Assembly: GCF_001909285.1 (NCBI RefSeq)
Contig: NZ_MRSV01000002.1
Coordinates: 1 to 64,000 of the forward strand
Source: Exiguobacterium profundum
Lineage (GTDB): Bacteria > Bacillota > Bacilli > Exiguobacteriales > Exiguobacteriaceae
Direction: 5' to 3'
Length of the DNA: 64,000 bases
This document shows positions 43,563 through 52,146 of the stretch, in pieces; the first letter of the stretch is position 1; every line of letters begins with the position of its first letter. Made by a program: the position numbers and the translations under genes. Under the pieces are notes generated by a model, which was not told the DNA's origin, searched no databases, and was given only the letters and a program-made list of their open reading frames with translations.

Positions 43563-43599
43563 ATTAACTTGTGATAATATGTGGTTATCACAAGTTAAT
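43563..43599. repeat. Perfect inverted repeat near the recombinase gene (candidate recombination site)
   Basis: Arms ATTAACTTGTGATAA and TTATCACAAGTTAAT (15 bases each, perfect) flank a 7-base spacer TATGTGG. Arm and spacer sizes are close to tyrosine-recombinase core sites. It lies about 170 bases upstream of the recombinase start, in an otherwise empty gap of 300 bases. It is not followed by a strong T run, so a terminator is less likely. Confidence 0.55.
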
Positions 43600-43767
43600 A
43601 AAATAAAATTGTTTATATACTTTCAATGTATTACTTAAATTACAACACGAATATGCCTTATTTATTGTGAAATTTAATTTATTACATATGTAATACACGA
43701 TATCCAGGCTTGGAACATCATAAGACTTGAAAGTCGAAGAAAATTTCTTATGGAAAGAGGGAGAGAC

Positions 43768-44793
43768 ATGGAAATCGACAAGAGACAGGCCATGTTCGAG
43801 ATGGCGCTGAAGGAGATGACAGGGGCGAACCCGCGGCTCGTGGACGCCTTGAGAAACGACCACATCAATCTTGAGACGCTTTCGGACATCGAGATCATCG
43901 AGGTCTTCTGGGCGACGGAGCTCTTCCCAATCTATGTCGAGAAGAGCCCTCACACGCGCCGGGCCTACAAACAGGACCTCGAGTTCGTACTGAACTTCGT
44001 GATGACGAAATCTGAGGGGCTGAAGCGTCTGACGGTGCTGGATGTCCATCGCTACCTGTTCGAGGTGAACGAGAGATACGCGCCACGGAGCGCGAAGCGG
44101 AAGAACAACATGCTAAAGAGGCTCTTGACCTACCTTCACGTCAACCATTACCATCAACACAACCTGGCCTTTCATGTGAAGAATCAGAGAAGGCCCGAGC
44201 CGATCCGTCGTGAGATAGATTTCGAGGAGATCGAGCGGATTTCTGAGGCCTTCCGCCATACCGTCAAACGTGCCAAGAAAAAGGAGCTCATGGAGCTCCG
44301 GAACGAGACGATTGGATATCTGCTTCTGACGACGGGGATGCGGGCGGCCGAGCTCCTATCGGTCAAGTTCACCGATGTGAAACGGAATCAAAACGCGTTC
44401 TATATCGAGGTGAAGGGGAAGCGTGACAAGTGGCGACGCGTCCCGCTCACCGAGAGGGCGAGCTATCTCATCAACCGTCTTCAGACATTAATGATGATCG
44501 AGGAGGAAACCTCGCCTTACATCGCCTTCAGTACAAAAAAAACAGGCAAAGCGATGTCCTATGAGGCGCTCCGACTGCTGACGCACCAAGCGGTGGAGCA
44601 CGTTGCTACAGGCGAACATACTCCCCCTCACTGGTTCCGTCGCGCCTATATCACGAAGCTCCTGGCGAATGGAAGTCCATTGATCAATGTGATGCAGCTG
44701 GTTGGGCACGAATCAATAAACACAACAAATGCTTACCTTCAATCTTTAAACCAGCTATCTAACATATCAAATACTGACTTACCATTTGAATAG
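43768..44793 (+). CDS. Tyrosine recombinase (Xer/integrase-like)
   Basis: 341 residues from ATG 43768 (AGAGGG six bases before; ATG 43750 also in frame). N-terminal SAM-like core-binding domain (SPHTRRAYKQDLEFVLNFVM), then catalytic residues in order: Arg in TTGMRAAELLSV, Lys in VKGKRDKWRRVPL, His-x-x-Arg in PHWFRRAYITKLL, His in QLVGHESINTTNAYL with the nucleophile Tyr. Likely a plasmid dimer resolvase or an element integrase; the symmetric site at 43563 favours the former. GC-rich relative to its flanks. Terminator follows at 44802. Confidence 0.88.
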   Translation: MEIDKRQAMFEMALKEMTGANPRLVDALRNDHINLETLSDIEIIEVFWATELFPIYVEKSPHTRRAYKQDLEFVLNFVMTKSEGLKRLTVLDVHRYLFEVNERYAPRSAKRKNNMLKRLLTYLHVNHYHQHNLAFHVKNQRRPEPIRREIDFEEIERISEAFRHTVKRAKKKELMELRNETIGYLLLTTGMRAAELLSVKFTDVKRNQNAFYIEVKGKRDKWRRVPLTERASYLINRLQTLMMIEEETSPYIAFSTKKTGKAMSYEALRLLTHQAVEHVATGEHTPPHWFRRAYITKLLANGSPLINVMQLVGHESINTTNAYLQSLNQLSNISNTDLPFE

Positions 44794-44801
44794 AAATAAA
44801 A

Positions 44802-44845
44802 AGTCCCCAGTGAAAGATAGTATAATTCTACTTTCATTGGGGATT
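44802..44845. terminator. Terminator after the recombinase
   Basis: AAGTCCCCAGTGAAAG pairs with CTTTCATTGGGGATTT (one G-T type mismatch) around a 12-base loop; it ends in AT-rich sequence. Usable from both sides. Confidence 0.65.
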
Positions 44846-44909
44846 TAATTCATTATGCTTACTGAAATTAGTATTTATCCTAATTAGTTAGCCAGCCAGT
44901 TATTTTTGT

Positions 44910-45275
44910 TCAACTAAACGATTTCTCTCTTTTCATCAAGTTCTCGTTTTTAATAGTCTGTTTGAAGGATTCCTTAATAGTAGGGTTATCCAACATGAGT
45001 TGCATTAATCTTGCCGCAGAACCGTTAGGGGTAGAACGACCAATCTCCCATGCCTCTACTGTACGTGTAGATACGCCGAGCATATCACCAAAATTTTTCT
45101 GAGTAGCACCTAAAGACTTTCTTAATTCTTTAATCGAAGTGAGATCGATTTCGGGTAAGTCGCGTAATTTATAAGTAATAACCTCGACATGTTCTAAATT
45201 ACCCTCGGCAAATTGATTTATCTGACTGACACTTTCTTCAATTAAGCTTTCAAAATCCAATTTTTTCGATTCCAT
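44910..45275 (-). CDS. HigA-type antitoxin
   Basis: 121 residues from ATG 45275. The C-terminal half carries a Cro/C1-type helix-turn-helix: IKELRKSLGATQKNFGDMLG, VSTRTVEAWEIGRSTPNGSA. The N-terminal half (DFESLIEESVSQINQFAEGN) is the probable toxin-binding segment. It follows the RelE/HigB-like gene by 16 bases in toxin-first order, typical of higBA. Autoregulation through the palindrome at 45719 is likely. Confidence 0.8.
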   Translation of the reverse strand: MESKKLDFESLIEESVSQINQFAEGNLEHVEVITYKLRDLPEIDLTSIKELRKSLGATQKNFGDMLGVSTRTVEAWEIGRSTPNGSAARLMQLMLDNPTIKESFKQTIKNENLMKREKSFS

Positions 45276-45291
45276 TCTAGCCACCACCTTC

Positions 45292-45678
45292 TTACTGAGT
45301 TTTCTTCAATTCTTTTATCCTACTCTTGATAATGCTTTTTTCTTTATCTGTAAGTGTTTCTTTATCGGACTTCTTATAAATTAACAGCATTGCATAAATA
45401 CGTCGACCATATTTAGTATAAATAATTCTATAACCACCACTTTTTCCGACATTGTCATTAGAGCTATCTAATCTAAGTTTTATAGCCCCTCCGGTATTTG
45501 CAATAATGTCTCCCAAAACATTGCTTGGGTCCGTGTTGCTCTCTTCGTATTCTCTCACTTGTTTTTCAAATTTCTTTTTATCTGTTTCCGATAACCCATA
45601 GTGATCCCAAATTTTATTGAATACTTCCGTGTAAACAAAGACTAATTCAACATTTTCATTATATTTTTGTTTTCTCAC
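45292..45678 (-). CDS. RelE/HigB-like toxin
   Basis: 128 residues with a RelE-superfamily layout: two N-terminal helices (FNKIWDHYGLSETDKKKFEK), then beta strands IKLRLDSSNDNVGKSGGYRI, YTKYGRRIYAMLLIYKKSD and a C-terminal helix KSIIKSRIKELKK. GYRIIY and MLLIYKK are characteristic strands of this mRNA-interferase family. It is paired with the HTH antitoxin downstream. Together they probably stabilise the plasmid. AT-rich. Confidence 0.78.
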   Translation of the reverse strand: MRKQKYNENVELVFVYTEVFNKIWDHYGLSETDKKKFEKQVREYEESNTDPSNVLGDIIANTGGAIKLRLDSSNDNVGKSGGYRIIYTKYGRRIYAMLLIYKKSDKETLTDKEKSIIKSRIKELKKTQ

Positions 45679-45718
45679 TCGATTCGCTCCATTTACATGA
45701 CTTTATAAATTGATTATA

Positions 45719-45733
45719 TACGATTATATCGTA
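45719..45733 (-). promoter_or_regulatory. Palindromic operator of the toxin-antitoxin pair
   Basis: TACGATTATATCGTA has 6-base arms around TAT, 41 bases upstream of the toxin start, overlapping an AT-rich -10 region. It is a good binding site for the HigA-type antitoxin. Confidence 0.5.
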
Positions 45734-45901
45734 GTATTCAAGCGACAACCTCCTAGATACGTTTTACATGAAGGAACATGATTCTTTGGTAAACGAACAG
45801 ATGTCTAATTTCCGATACGAAGAAAAGTAATATTTGAAAGAGGTACATTTTCGCCCTAAAACTAAAATATGATTAACATCAATTTGTTGACTCTATAATC
45901 A

Positions 45902-45950
45902 AAAGAGGTCACCGAATGTCTTCCCGTAGAGGAATTCGATGGCCTCTTTC
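45902..45950 (-). terminator. Terminator of the 50.3-46.0 kb operon
   Basis: AAAGAGG pairs with CCTCTTT and CGAAT with ATTCG, enclosing a 16-base loop; it lies 20 bases after the stop at 45970, with A's/T's on the flank. Confidence 0.55.
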
Positions 45951-45969
45951 ATTTGTTTCAAGACATAAC

Positions 45970-47661
45970 TTATCGTTTATTGGAATTCATCAAAAGCATT
46001 GCTTCCTTCTCTCTCGACAATTCTTTCAACCCATCTTGGAGAAGTGCGGATTCTTTTTTCGTCGCACCCATCTTACGCCCTATTCTCTTCCAATCTGTCG
46101 CGATTGAATACAGCGGCTGGACGATGTCATTCTCGATTTCCGACTGTTTCATTTTGCTTTGTCCAAGAGGTTCAGGAGAAGAGACGAATGCAAACCCTGC
46201 AAAGACATTATCCCGCTCGATTTCCTCGAACACGACCAGATAATCCTTTTTAGATATCCTCCCCATCTCGTTCACTATGATACAAATCGGCCACCCCTCG
46301 CCGTGGGACTCTAACAATCCGTCCTGTCCAATGAGATCGTTAGTGATTTTCAATAAGATTACCGGGTCCTTGTCGTTCCTGATCCAAAGCATGGAATGGA
46401 CGTCTCTGAGAACTCCCAAGAACAGATTCAGACGTTTCTTGTCCCATTCTTTTGACTTTAGGGAGGACAGTGCCAGGCCGAACATATATCGGTCAAACTG
46501 GTCCAGTGTATAAGAACGATTGGTTAACAATTCGACCAAGTTGTTGAGATGGAGACGAGCAGCGGATTGATCCAGCACCTCGGGGGCTTGGTAAACCTCT
46601 TCTCTTGCCCTTGTCTTCCCTTTGTTCATCAGCAGGTTATCGCGGCCGACGCTGCTCCATGTTTTTGCCCTTTTCGCCATTCCTTCTTCGTATTTTTCCA
46701 CCTCTTCTGAGGTCATCTCTCTCAACCCTGTTTGTCCTATCGTTCCCACGTTGTAGCGCGGCTTGATGACGAGGTTCTCAAGCCCTTCTTCCTTCAACAG
46801 ACGCTCCACTTGTTTTCGGTTCTTCGTGTCATAGTACTTCAAGAACACTTCTTCCATACGGTTCGACACCTCGAAGATCTTTTTGAAATACAGCGTGAAT
46901 GCCCTCAGGCAAAGTTTGGCCGCATTCACATCATTTATATTCTTCAAATCGCTCATGCCCTTGAAGCCGTACCAAAACTCGCGTTCAACGGTTTTCGAAA
47001 AAAGGCTTGCCTTATCCAAGATTTCTTCTTTCACGGTCTCGATTTTCCTACAAGCCTCGATGTCAGGCCAGAACAGTTCGTCAAAATGTTTTCTCGTGCC
47101 GAATATAACCGGTGACAATTCGGCGCCAAGAATCGCTTTCAGGAAAGCGGCATATTCGCCGAGTCTCGCGTCTCCTGACTTGTACAACGTCAAGGAGATT
47201 CGATCCATCAGATGATAGCGGGTGATTTGACGGGTTTCGATGGCAAGTAGTCTCGTATACACTAGAAGGCGTAGTTCCAACGGCAAGAAACTGATTTCTC
47301 TAGAAAGGTTGATTTGGAACCGCCCATGATAATATGGAACTAGCTCTTTTTCTACCATTTCAAGTAACTCCATGTTTCGTGAAATTCGCTCAGTGAACGA
47401 ATTTTCGACGGCTTTTATCAATGCATCCTCATAATCATCCAGCTTCTCTTTTAATATGCTCTCGTACTCACTCTTCCGATTGTCTGCGATATACCTGAGT
47501 GTGAGGAGGTCATCCGCTATCTCATTGTCACCCATCTGTGCAAGGTCGATTTTCTTGTACAGGAATTTTTTTCGTTCTTTACCTTCCAAATGACGAGACA
47601 TATCTTTCGTACCATCGGACAAACGGTTCAAAAGTACTGAATTTTCATTGGTCTGCTGCAT
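45970..47661 (-). CDS. Hypothetical protein C of the Sau3AI-C-like operon
   Basis: 563 residues, soluble, largely helical (MQQTNENSVLLNRLSDGTKD; ELVPYYHGRFQINLSREISF; LFLGVLRDVHSMLWIRNDKD). A beta-rich stretch near the C-terminus (GWPICIIVNEMGRISKKDYL VVFEEIERDN) could be a small nucleic-acid or protein-binding domain. No Walker, nuclease or methylase motif is visible. Its ATG lies 17 bases inside the previous gene, so it is translationally coupled. Third gene of a leftward operon with the genes at 48571 and 50290. Not recognised. Confidence 0.6.
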   Translation of the reverse strand: MQQTNENSVLLNRLSDGTKDMSRHLEGKERKKFLYKKIDLAQMGDNEIADDLLTLRYIADNRKSEYESILKEKLDDYEDALIKAVENSFTERISRNMELLEMVEKELVPYYHGRFQINLSREISFLPLELRLLVYTRLLAIETRQITRYHLMDRISLTLYKSGDARLGEYAAFLKAILGAELSPVIFGTRKHFDELFWPDIEACRKIETVKEEILDKASLFSKTVEREFWYGFKGMSDLKNINDVNAAKLCLRAFTLYFKKIFEVSNRMEEVFLKYYDTKNRKQVERLLKEEGLENLVIKPRYNVGTIGQTGLREMTSEEVEKYEEGMAKRAKTWSSVGRDNLLMNKGKTRAREEVYQAPEVLDQSAARLHLNNLVELLTNRSYTLDQFDRYMFGLALSSLKSKEWDKKRLNLFLGVLRDVHSMLWIRNDKDPVILLKITNDLIGQDGLLESHGEGWPICIIVNEMGRISKKDYLVVFEEIERDNVFAGFAFVSSPEPLGQSKMKQSEIENDIVQPLYSIATDWKRIGRKMGATKKESALLQDGLKELSREKEAMLLMNSNKR

Positions 47662-48571
47662 CGTCTATCTTCCCCTTTAACTGTTGCGTGATTTCGTTGA
47701 ACACCATGTCTATGTTTTGACCGCTCACTTGTAATAAGCGTTCCCTAGATATTTTGCTTTTGAGCTTGTTGAAAGCAGCGTGAGTGGCCCTTTTCCCCAA
47801 GAACACGTAAATATCATATTGAACGCTGAATTCAGTCAACTCTATCGACGAATACTGGGTGATTTTCTGGAGATTGTATCTTTGCTTGTATTCGTTGATG
47901 GCGGCCTCGTCATATGGTGTATCTAAAAATAACGCCAGCTTCTTGTCGAGTAAGGAGACCTTCACCCTCGTGTCTTCATCACTACGATATAATTTGATGA
48001 GCTCTTCCTTCAATTCTTCATGGTTCTTCATTTTGTCCTGAACATCATCTATGTTCGAAATCAAATTCTTTTTCAAAGAGAGTTTGTGCGTTCTTTCCCA
48101 GGTCTCTTTTTCAACCAAAATCATCTCCGACTGATCGAGTTCCCTCAACCGGTGAAGCTCCCCATTCAATAGGAAGTGTACCCAGGTGTGTATGGGTGTC
48201 GTCTTCCATCTGCTTTTCAACTGGTTGATGTTCAGGTCTTGATATTCCTTTTCGAAGGTCCCATACCATTCCGAGATGGCCTTGTAGACCCATACCCATT
48301 GACTGAAATCTTCCAAGCTTTTCTTCAAAACATTTATATATTCTGAAGTCGTCATTCGAAAATTTTTCTTATGAACTTCATCCAAGTGTCGTCCCCCGGT
48401 GCCCTCCTCCACGATATAGCCCATGGCGTCGAGCGCATACCCTCGGTCAACCGGTGACAGCTGGATGAGGTTGATGAACATCTTGCTCGCTTCCACCCCA
48501 TTACCTCCATTCAACTTAAAAGATTTTTCAAACACCTCTTCGGGTGCATTGATGAACCAGTTCTCTATCAA
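47645..48571 (-). CDS. Hypothetical protein B of the Sau3AI-C-like operon
   Basis: 308 residues from TTG 48571 (AGGA about ten bases upstream). It begins MIENWFINAPEEVFEKSFKL NGGNGVEASKMF and continues as an all-helical, charged protein with Trp-rich segments (SLEDFSQWVWVYKAISEWYG). The C-terminal half alternates helices and a short beta pair. No known motif. Second gene of the operon; a 196-bp gap holding a 42-bp perfect palindrome separates it from the Sau3AI-C-like gene. Confidence 0.55.
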   Translation of the reverse strand: MIENWFINAPEEVFEKSFKLNGGNGVEASKMFINLIQLSPVDRGYALDAMGYIVEEGTGGRHLDEVHKKNFRMTTSEYINVLKKSLEDFSQWVWVYKAISEWYGTFEKEYQDLNINQLKSRWKTTPIHTWVHFLLNGELHRLRELDQSEMILVEKETWERTHKLSLKKNLISNIDDVQDKMKNHEELKEELIKLYRSDEDTRVKVSLLDKKLALFLDTPYDEAAINEYKQRYNLQKITQYSSIELTEFSVQYDIYVFLGKRATHAAFNKLKSKISRERLLQVSGQNIDMVFNEITQQLKGKIDDAADQ

Positions 48572-48714
48572 TTCCTGAATATCCTACCAATCGTTTGCAT
48601 CATCGAATCTTATGTTATCTTCTTACTCGACCTGTTGACATTCAGCATGTCTGTGTCAGACCTGTCCGCTGTCGTCCGGTCATCTACATCATCTGAACAA
48701 CAATCCATTAAACA

Positions 48715-48756
48715 GCCCCGTCAAAAGTGTGCGCCGGCGCACACTTTTGACGGGGC
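48715..48756. repeat. Perfect 42-bp palindrome
   Basis: The sequence from GCCCCGTCAAAAGTGTGCGC to its exact reverse complement forms a perfect palindrome centred at 48735/48736, 11 bases beyond the stop at 48767. Its core GTGTGCGCCGGCGCACAC recurs upstream of the same operon at 50409. As RNA it would be a very stable hairpin; without a clear T run it may act as attenuator, mRNA stabiliser or operator. Confidence 0.75.
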
Positions 48757-48766
48757 CCATATGACA

Positions 48767-50290
48767 TCATACGTTGTAGAGGTAAGACAGATAAGCATCC
48801 TTCGACTCAAACACCATGTCGATATCAGAAGCGAAATGATAGGACGACCTTTTTAGCAAGGAAACAAGGTCTCCCTCTCCGAAAGGTTTCTCGTAGGTGT
48901 CCTCCATCTCTTCGCGTAGATCGGCCAACCGCAGGAACGGACGCCGCTTCATCAGGTCATCCAGCAATGATTGAGGAAGGTTTCGGCTCATTCCGCTATT
49001 GAATAGATAGGTTTCCCCGACCCTCACATTGGAGATTTTCCCCGGCCTCCTCAGAATCCCTTCATAGACCCTCTCATCGAACCCATACTCCTCGAGCGGG
49101 TCGTTCTCCATGAGGTCGACGAGCTGCTCTATCGTATAGAAGAGACCGGTCTCCATCTGACCGAGTACCGATTCGCGATAGGACTCCAGCAAACGGACGG
49201 TTATGCCGGCCTTGGAGAGCGCCCGTTCCGTGATGTAGAGGTCCGTCTCTATCTCGATGATTCTCCAACCGTCCCTCATCTTCGCAATCATCCTCGATGC
49301 ATAAGGATGGGAAAGGATTGGGGTGTCCTCCATCTTGAAATAGTCGTTCCCCAAGATGACCTCCTCGATGTATGAACGGCTGTCCAAGTATTTTTTTCCG
49401 AGGATGTATGGAGATGAGATCCTATAGCCGAGGCTCTCCACCATGTCTTTGCTGATCCAGTCCAAATTGAAATCTCGGATGACCTGCCTGCAAGCCTCCA
49501 CGAAGGTCTCCGGGGTGTAAGCATCCTCCGTTACAATCCCTTTCAAGGAGTCCAGCTCCGTCTCGTCCAGCTCGATCCCTTCCGACACCATGTCCCTCTT
49601 CAGATTGATTTCATCCTTTCGAATCTCGAAGAGTGGCGAGACGATATCGCTCACGTATTTCGCGTTCAACCAGAGCCCCTGTTTGGTGATCGTCTGTCCG
49701 TCGGGAAGGAGCGTGACGTCGTTCTTGTTGTTCGCTTTTGGTCTTATATGCACCATTTCGTGCGCCCGCTGCCCAGGAAGGTTGTTCTTTGTGATTATTT
49801 CCTTTCCCCAAGGGGCTTCCCAAATCTGAACCCCTTCTATCAATATGTCTGTCACCATCTTCCAATAGGATTTAAGACCTTGGACCTCTTCATCAGATGG
49901 CTTCCAGAGCAGCGGCCCGAGAAAGAACTCATCCCCCTCCTTGTTCTCCCCGTACACCATGAAAAGGTATGTCGTCTTCCCGAGACATCTCATGATGGCA
50001 CTGTCCTCCCATCCCGTCTCCACCCAGGAGAGGAAATCGATCACCTCGAGGACCGTGTTCTGTTTCGACTTGCCTTTTTTGTTGAGGTTGACGGACTTTA
50101 CCATCAATCGTCCCTCAATGCCGTTCTCCAGATGCTCGACCGTCTCCTTGTGACGGTCGATGAGTCGCTTCGTGATGTTTGACGTTTTCGCCTTGCTCTC
50201 GTTCAGATCAGGGTTCAGACCGACGTCCCACGACAACTGTCTCGCACCCTTACCGATATATGTATCAAACACACCAAGATGTTCTTTCAT
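48767..50290 (-). CDS. Protein with Sau3AI-type recognition domain and novel C-terminus
   Basis: 507 residues. Residues about 55-218 follow the C-terminal, DNA-recognising half of Sau3AI (MutH-like fold): RLMVKSVNLNKKGKSKQ, WEDSAI, TTYLFMVYGE, LLWKPSDEEVQGLKSYWKMV, AHEMVHIRPKANN and KQGLWLNAKYV. The catalytic N-terminal MutH half of Sau3AI (D...ExK) is absent; the N-terminus before residue 55 is short. The remaining 290 residues are unlike any restriction enzyme I know. No DNA methyltransferase is nearby. First gene of a leftward three-gene operon. Possibly a GATC or modified-DNA sensor of a defence system. Confidence 0.62.
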   Translation of the reverse strand: MKEHLGVFDTYIGKGARQLSWDVGLNPDLNESKAKTSNITKRLIDRHKETVEHLENGIEGRLMVKSVNLNKKGKSKQNTVLEVIDFLSWVETGWEDSAIMRCLGKTTYLFMVYGENKEGDEFFLGPLLWKPSDEEVQGLKSYWKMVTDILIEGVQIWEAPWGKEIITKNNLPGQRAHEMVHIRPKANNKNDVTLLPDGQTITKQGLWLNAKYVSDIVSPLFEIRKDEINLKRDMVSEGIELDETELDSLKGIVTEDAYTPETFVEACRQVIRDFNLDWISKDMVESLGYRISSPYILGKKYLDSRSYIEEVILGNDYFKMEDTPILSHPYASRMIAKMRDGWRIIEIETDLYITERALSKAGITVRLLESYRESVLGQMETGLFYTIEQLVDLMENDPLEEYGFDERVYEGILRRPGKISNVRVGETYLFNSGMSRNLPQSLLDDLMKRRPFLRLADLREEMEDTYEKPFGEGDLVSLLKRSSYHFASDIDMVFESKDAYLSYLYNV

Positions 50291-50408
50291 GATGTTCCCT
50301 CTTTCTTTGTAACTTTTCTATGTAGGAGAAACCTTTATAAGTTTCAATGTTTTGTATCTTACAATATTAGTATAATTCACTTCTTGTCTTCTTCGCATCA
50401 TAAAAAAG

Positions 50409-50424
50409 TGTGCGCCGGCGCACA
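50409..50424. promoter_or_regulatory. Palindrome between the divergent 50290 and 50523 genes
   Basis: TGTGCGCCGGCGCACA is a perfect 16-base palindrome, identical to the core of the 42-bp palindrome at 48715. It lies in the shared upstream region of two divergent genes, a typical operator position. Confidence 0.6.
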
Positions 50425-50522
50425 TAATTGAATATACGGTATTTGAAATAATAAAGCATTGTGATTTTTAAGGTCTTATCCCGCGGTGCTATGCTATATT
50501 TAGATGAGAAGAGGTGATCAGC

Positions 50523-51959
50523 ATGGAGAACCATTTGAACTCCAATAGCCGCTCCCAACAACTAATCATTTCTCAAGCGGTTAATACTATCAAACAGCAC
50601 GGTATGGAAGAAATCCTCCATAGCGTCTCCATATTTGACATCAATGGTTTCGTCGCAGCGCTATACCAGGAGCACTATGCGCTCGAGAACATCGAGAGCG
50701 CATACAAGAAGATACGCTATTATTCTTTCATGAAATTGAAACGTCGCTGGGTGAGGACGGCAGTCCGCAACTACCAGGAGTCACGTGGGTACAACAGGGA
50801 GCTCCGGGCAAAACATGATATGATTTCCGCCTACGTCAAGGTGGCGGGTGTCGAGGGACTCCAGAAAGAGTTTCATGTGAAAACGATCGAGGACTATATG
50901 AATCTCTGTATCGCCGAGATCGAGGACTGGGCAGAGGACCCGAACCAGTTGATTCACACCTATCCATACTGGTCTCAAAAGACCGTGAATCAGAAGACCA
51001 CGACATTGAAGACGGATGTGCTGATGATACTGGGTGAGGTGGCGAAGGAGATCGATTCCACGAAGAGGGTGGCCCATCATTCTCCGACACTGGCGGTGGA
51101 CATCCCGTTCTTCGGGATGTCCGACCGTATCAAGAACAAGACCGATCAACTCGATGAAAAGCTCAATGACGCATCGCAGCTCAATCTCGAGCTCTTGAAC
51201 TATGAGTCGGTCGTACCGAAGTACAAGGAGGGGGTCCCACAGAACCTCTCCGTCCTTGTCAGCAAGGAGTTCATCCAGGAACTGAACGGGAAAGTACCCG
51301 ACCTTGACCCGAAGGACTTCGAGGCATTCACCGAGATACTGTCCTACCGTGACATCTCGTTCCAGACGAGTAGGAAAATCATCTTCCCGCTGGTCCGCCT
51401 GGTCGAGAAACTCTACTCCAACAAGAGCGGGAAGAGCTACGACCTGACGACGAAACGCCTGATGAAGCTCGGGTATTATCGGGTCGCGGGCCATAACGAC
51501 GATGGGGACCTCTTCATCCGTGGGCTCTTCTCATCCGTCACGATCAAGAATGCGACGACCCTCGCTGACAGCCAGGTGGTCGTCACCGTGGCAGAGGAGG
51601 TCTATGACGACCTGCTCAAGCAACAGGTCGTCAGCATATACGGCGAGCAGATCGAACAGCTGAAGGGGAGCTTCGCCTATCACCTGGCGTTCGTGCTCCA
51701 AAAGGAACGAATCGCCTCCATCCAGACAGGGGAGCAGAGCCCCGTCCGCCGACATTGGCGTCAGTTCACCTATTCGATCCGATTCAACAAGTCCCGCAAG
51801 TCGGAGAACTTACGGGAGCTCGAGGTGAACCTGGATCGCATCAAAGAGCATGGGTTCATCCTGAAGGACTGGCACCGCTCGGGTGACTACTACTTCTTCA
51901 CGTTCTATCCGCTCGAGTCATGGGAGCTATTGAATCAGACGGACACATTGCTCCTCTGA
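50523..51959 (+). CDS. Unrecognised plasmid protein upstream of the iteron origin
   Basis: 478 residues from ATG 50523 (GAGGTGATC upstream). Helical N-terminal part with a conserved-looking basic stretch (YYSFMKLKRRWVRTAVRNYQ), a middle region (DVLMILGEVAKEIDSTKRVA) and a C-terminal half of alternating strands and helices (LFIRGLFSSVTIKNATTLAD; YYFFTFYPLESWELL). No Rep, primase or nuclease motif is certain. Its position beside parS-like and iteron sequences suggests a replication or maintenance role. It is GC-rich, like the partition genes. Terminator follows. Confidence 0.6.
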   Translation: MENHLNSNSRSQQLIISQAVNTIKQHGMEEILHSVSIFDINGFVAALYQEHYALENIESAYKKIRYYSFMKLKRRWVRTAVRNYQESRGYNRELRAKHDMISAYVKVAGVEGLQKEFHVKTIEDYMNLCIAEIEDWAEDPNQLIHTYPYWSQKTVNQKTTTLKTDVLMILGEVAKEIDSTKRVAHHSPTLAVDIPFFGMSDRIKNKTDQLDEKLNDASQLNLELLNYESVVPKYKEGVPQNLSVLVSKEFIQELNGKVPDLDPKDFEAFTEILSYRDISFQTSRKIIFPLVRLVEKLYSNKSGKSYDLTTKRLMKLGYYRVAGHNDDGDLFIRGLFSSVTIKNATTLADSQVVVTVAEEVYDDLLKQQVVSIYGEQIEQLKGSFAYHLAFVLQKERIASIQTGEQSPVRRHWRQFTYSIRFNKSRKSENLRELEVNLDRIKEHGFILKDWHRSGDYYFFTFYPLESWELLNQTDTLLL

Positions 51960-51981
51960 CAGGGATTCGAAAAGTTCAAGG

Positions 51982-52011
51982 GAAGCCTCTCGGTCCGAGG
52001 GCTTCTTTTTT
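51982..52011 (+). terminator. Terminator after the 50523 gene
   Basis: GAAGCCTC and GAGGGCTTC pair around TCGGTCC, followed by six T's; classic intrinsic terminator 23 bases after the stop. Confidence 0.75.
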
Positions 52012-52032
52012 GTGTTCGTTCGCAATATCTGA

Positions 52033-52048
52033 TGTTTCACGTGAAATG
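52033..52048. promoter_or_regulatory. parS-like site of chromosomal ParB (Spo0J) type
   Basis: TGTTTCACGTGAAATG matches 14 of 16 bases of the bacterial chromosomal parS consensus TGTTTCACGTGAAACA, including the full palindromic core TTTCACGTGAAA. It is the only such site I noticed. It lies just left of the iterons and is not near the plasmid's own ParA genes. Confidence 0.6.
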
Positions 52049-52146
52049 ATATCTGTCACGTCTTTGACTCCAAGACATCCGAGGGTACAAATGAGCGGAA
52101 AAGATTGGGGCTTCGCGGTCTCGCGTCCTAGATTTGACTTGAGAAA

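Noticed and set aside
43563-43599. Inverted repeat as a simple terminator
   Set aside because: No adequate T run on either side; it lies over 100 bases upstream of one gene start and about 100 bases upstream of the mcrB start on the other strand, so no gene ends there.
48767-50290. Ordinary Sau3AI restriction enzyme
   Set aside because: The catalytic N-terminal half is absent, the C-terminal 290 residues are unrelated, and no methyltransferase is nearby.
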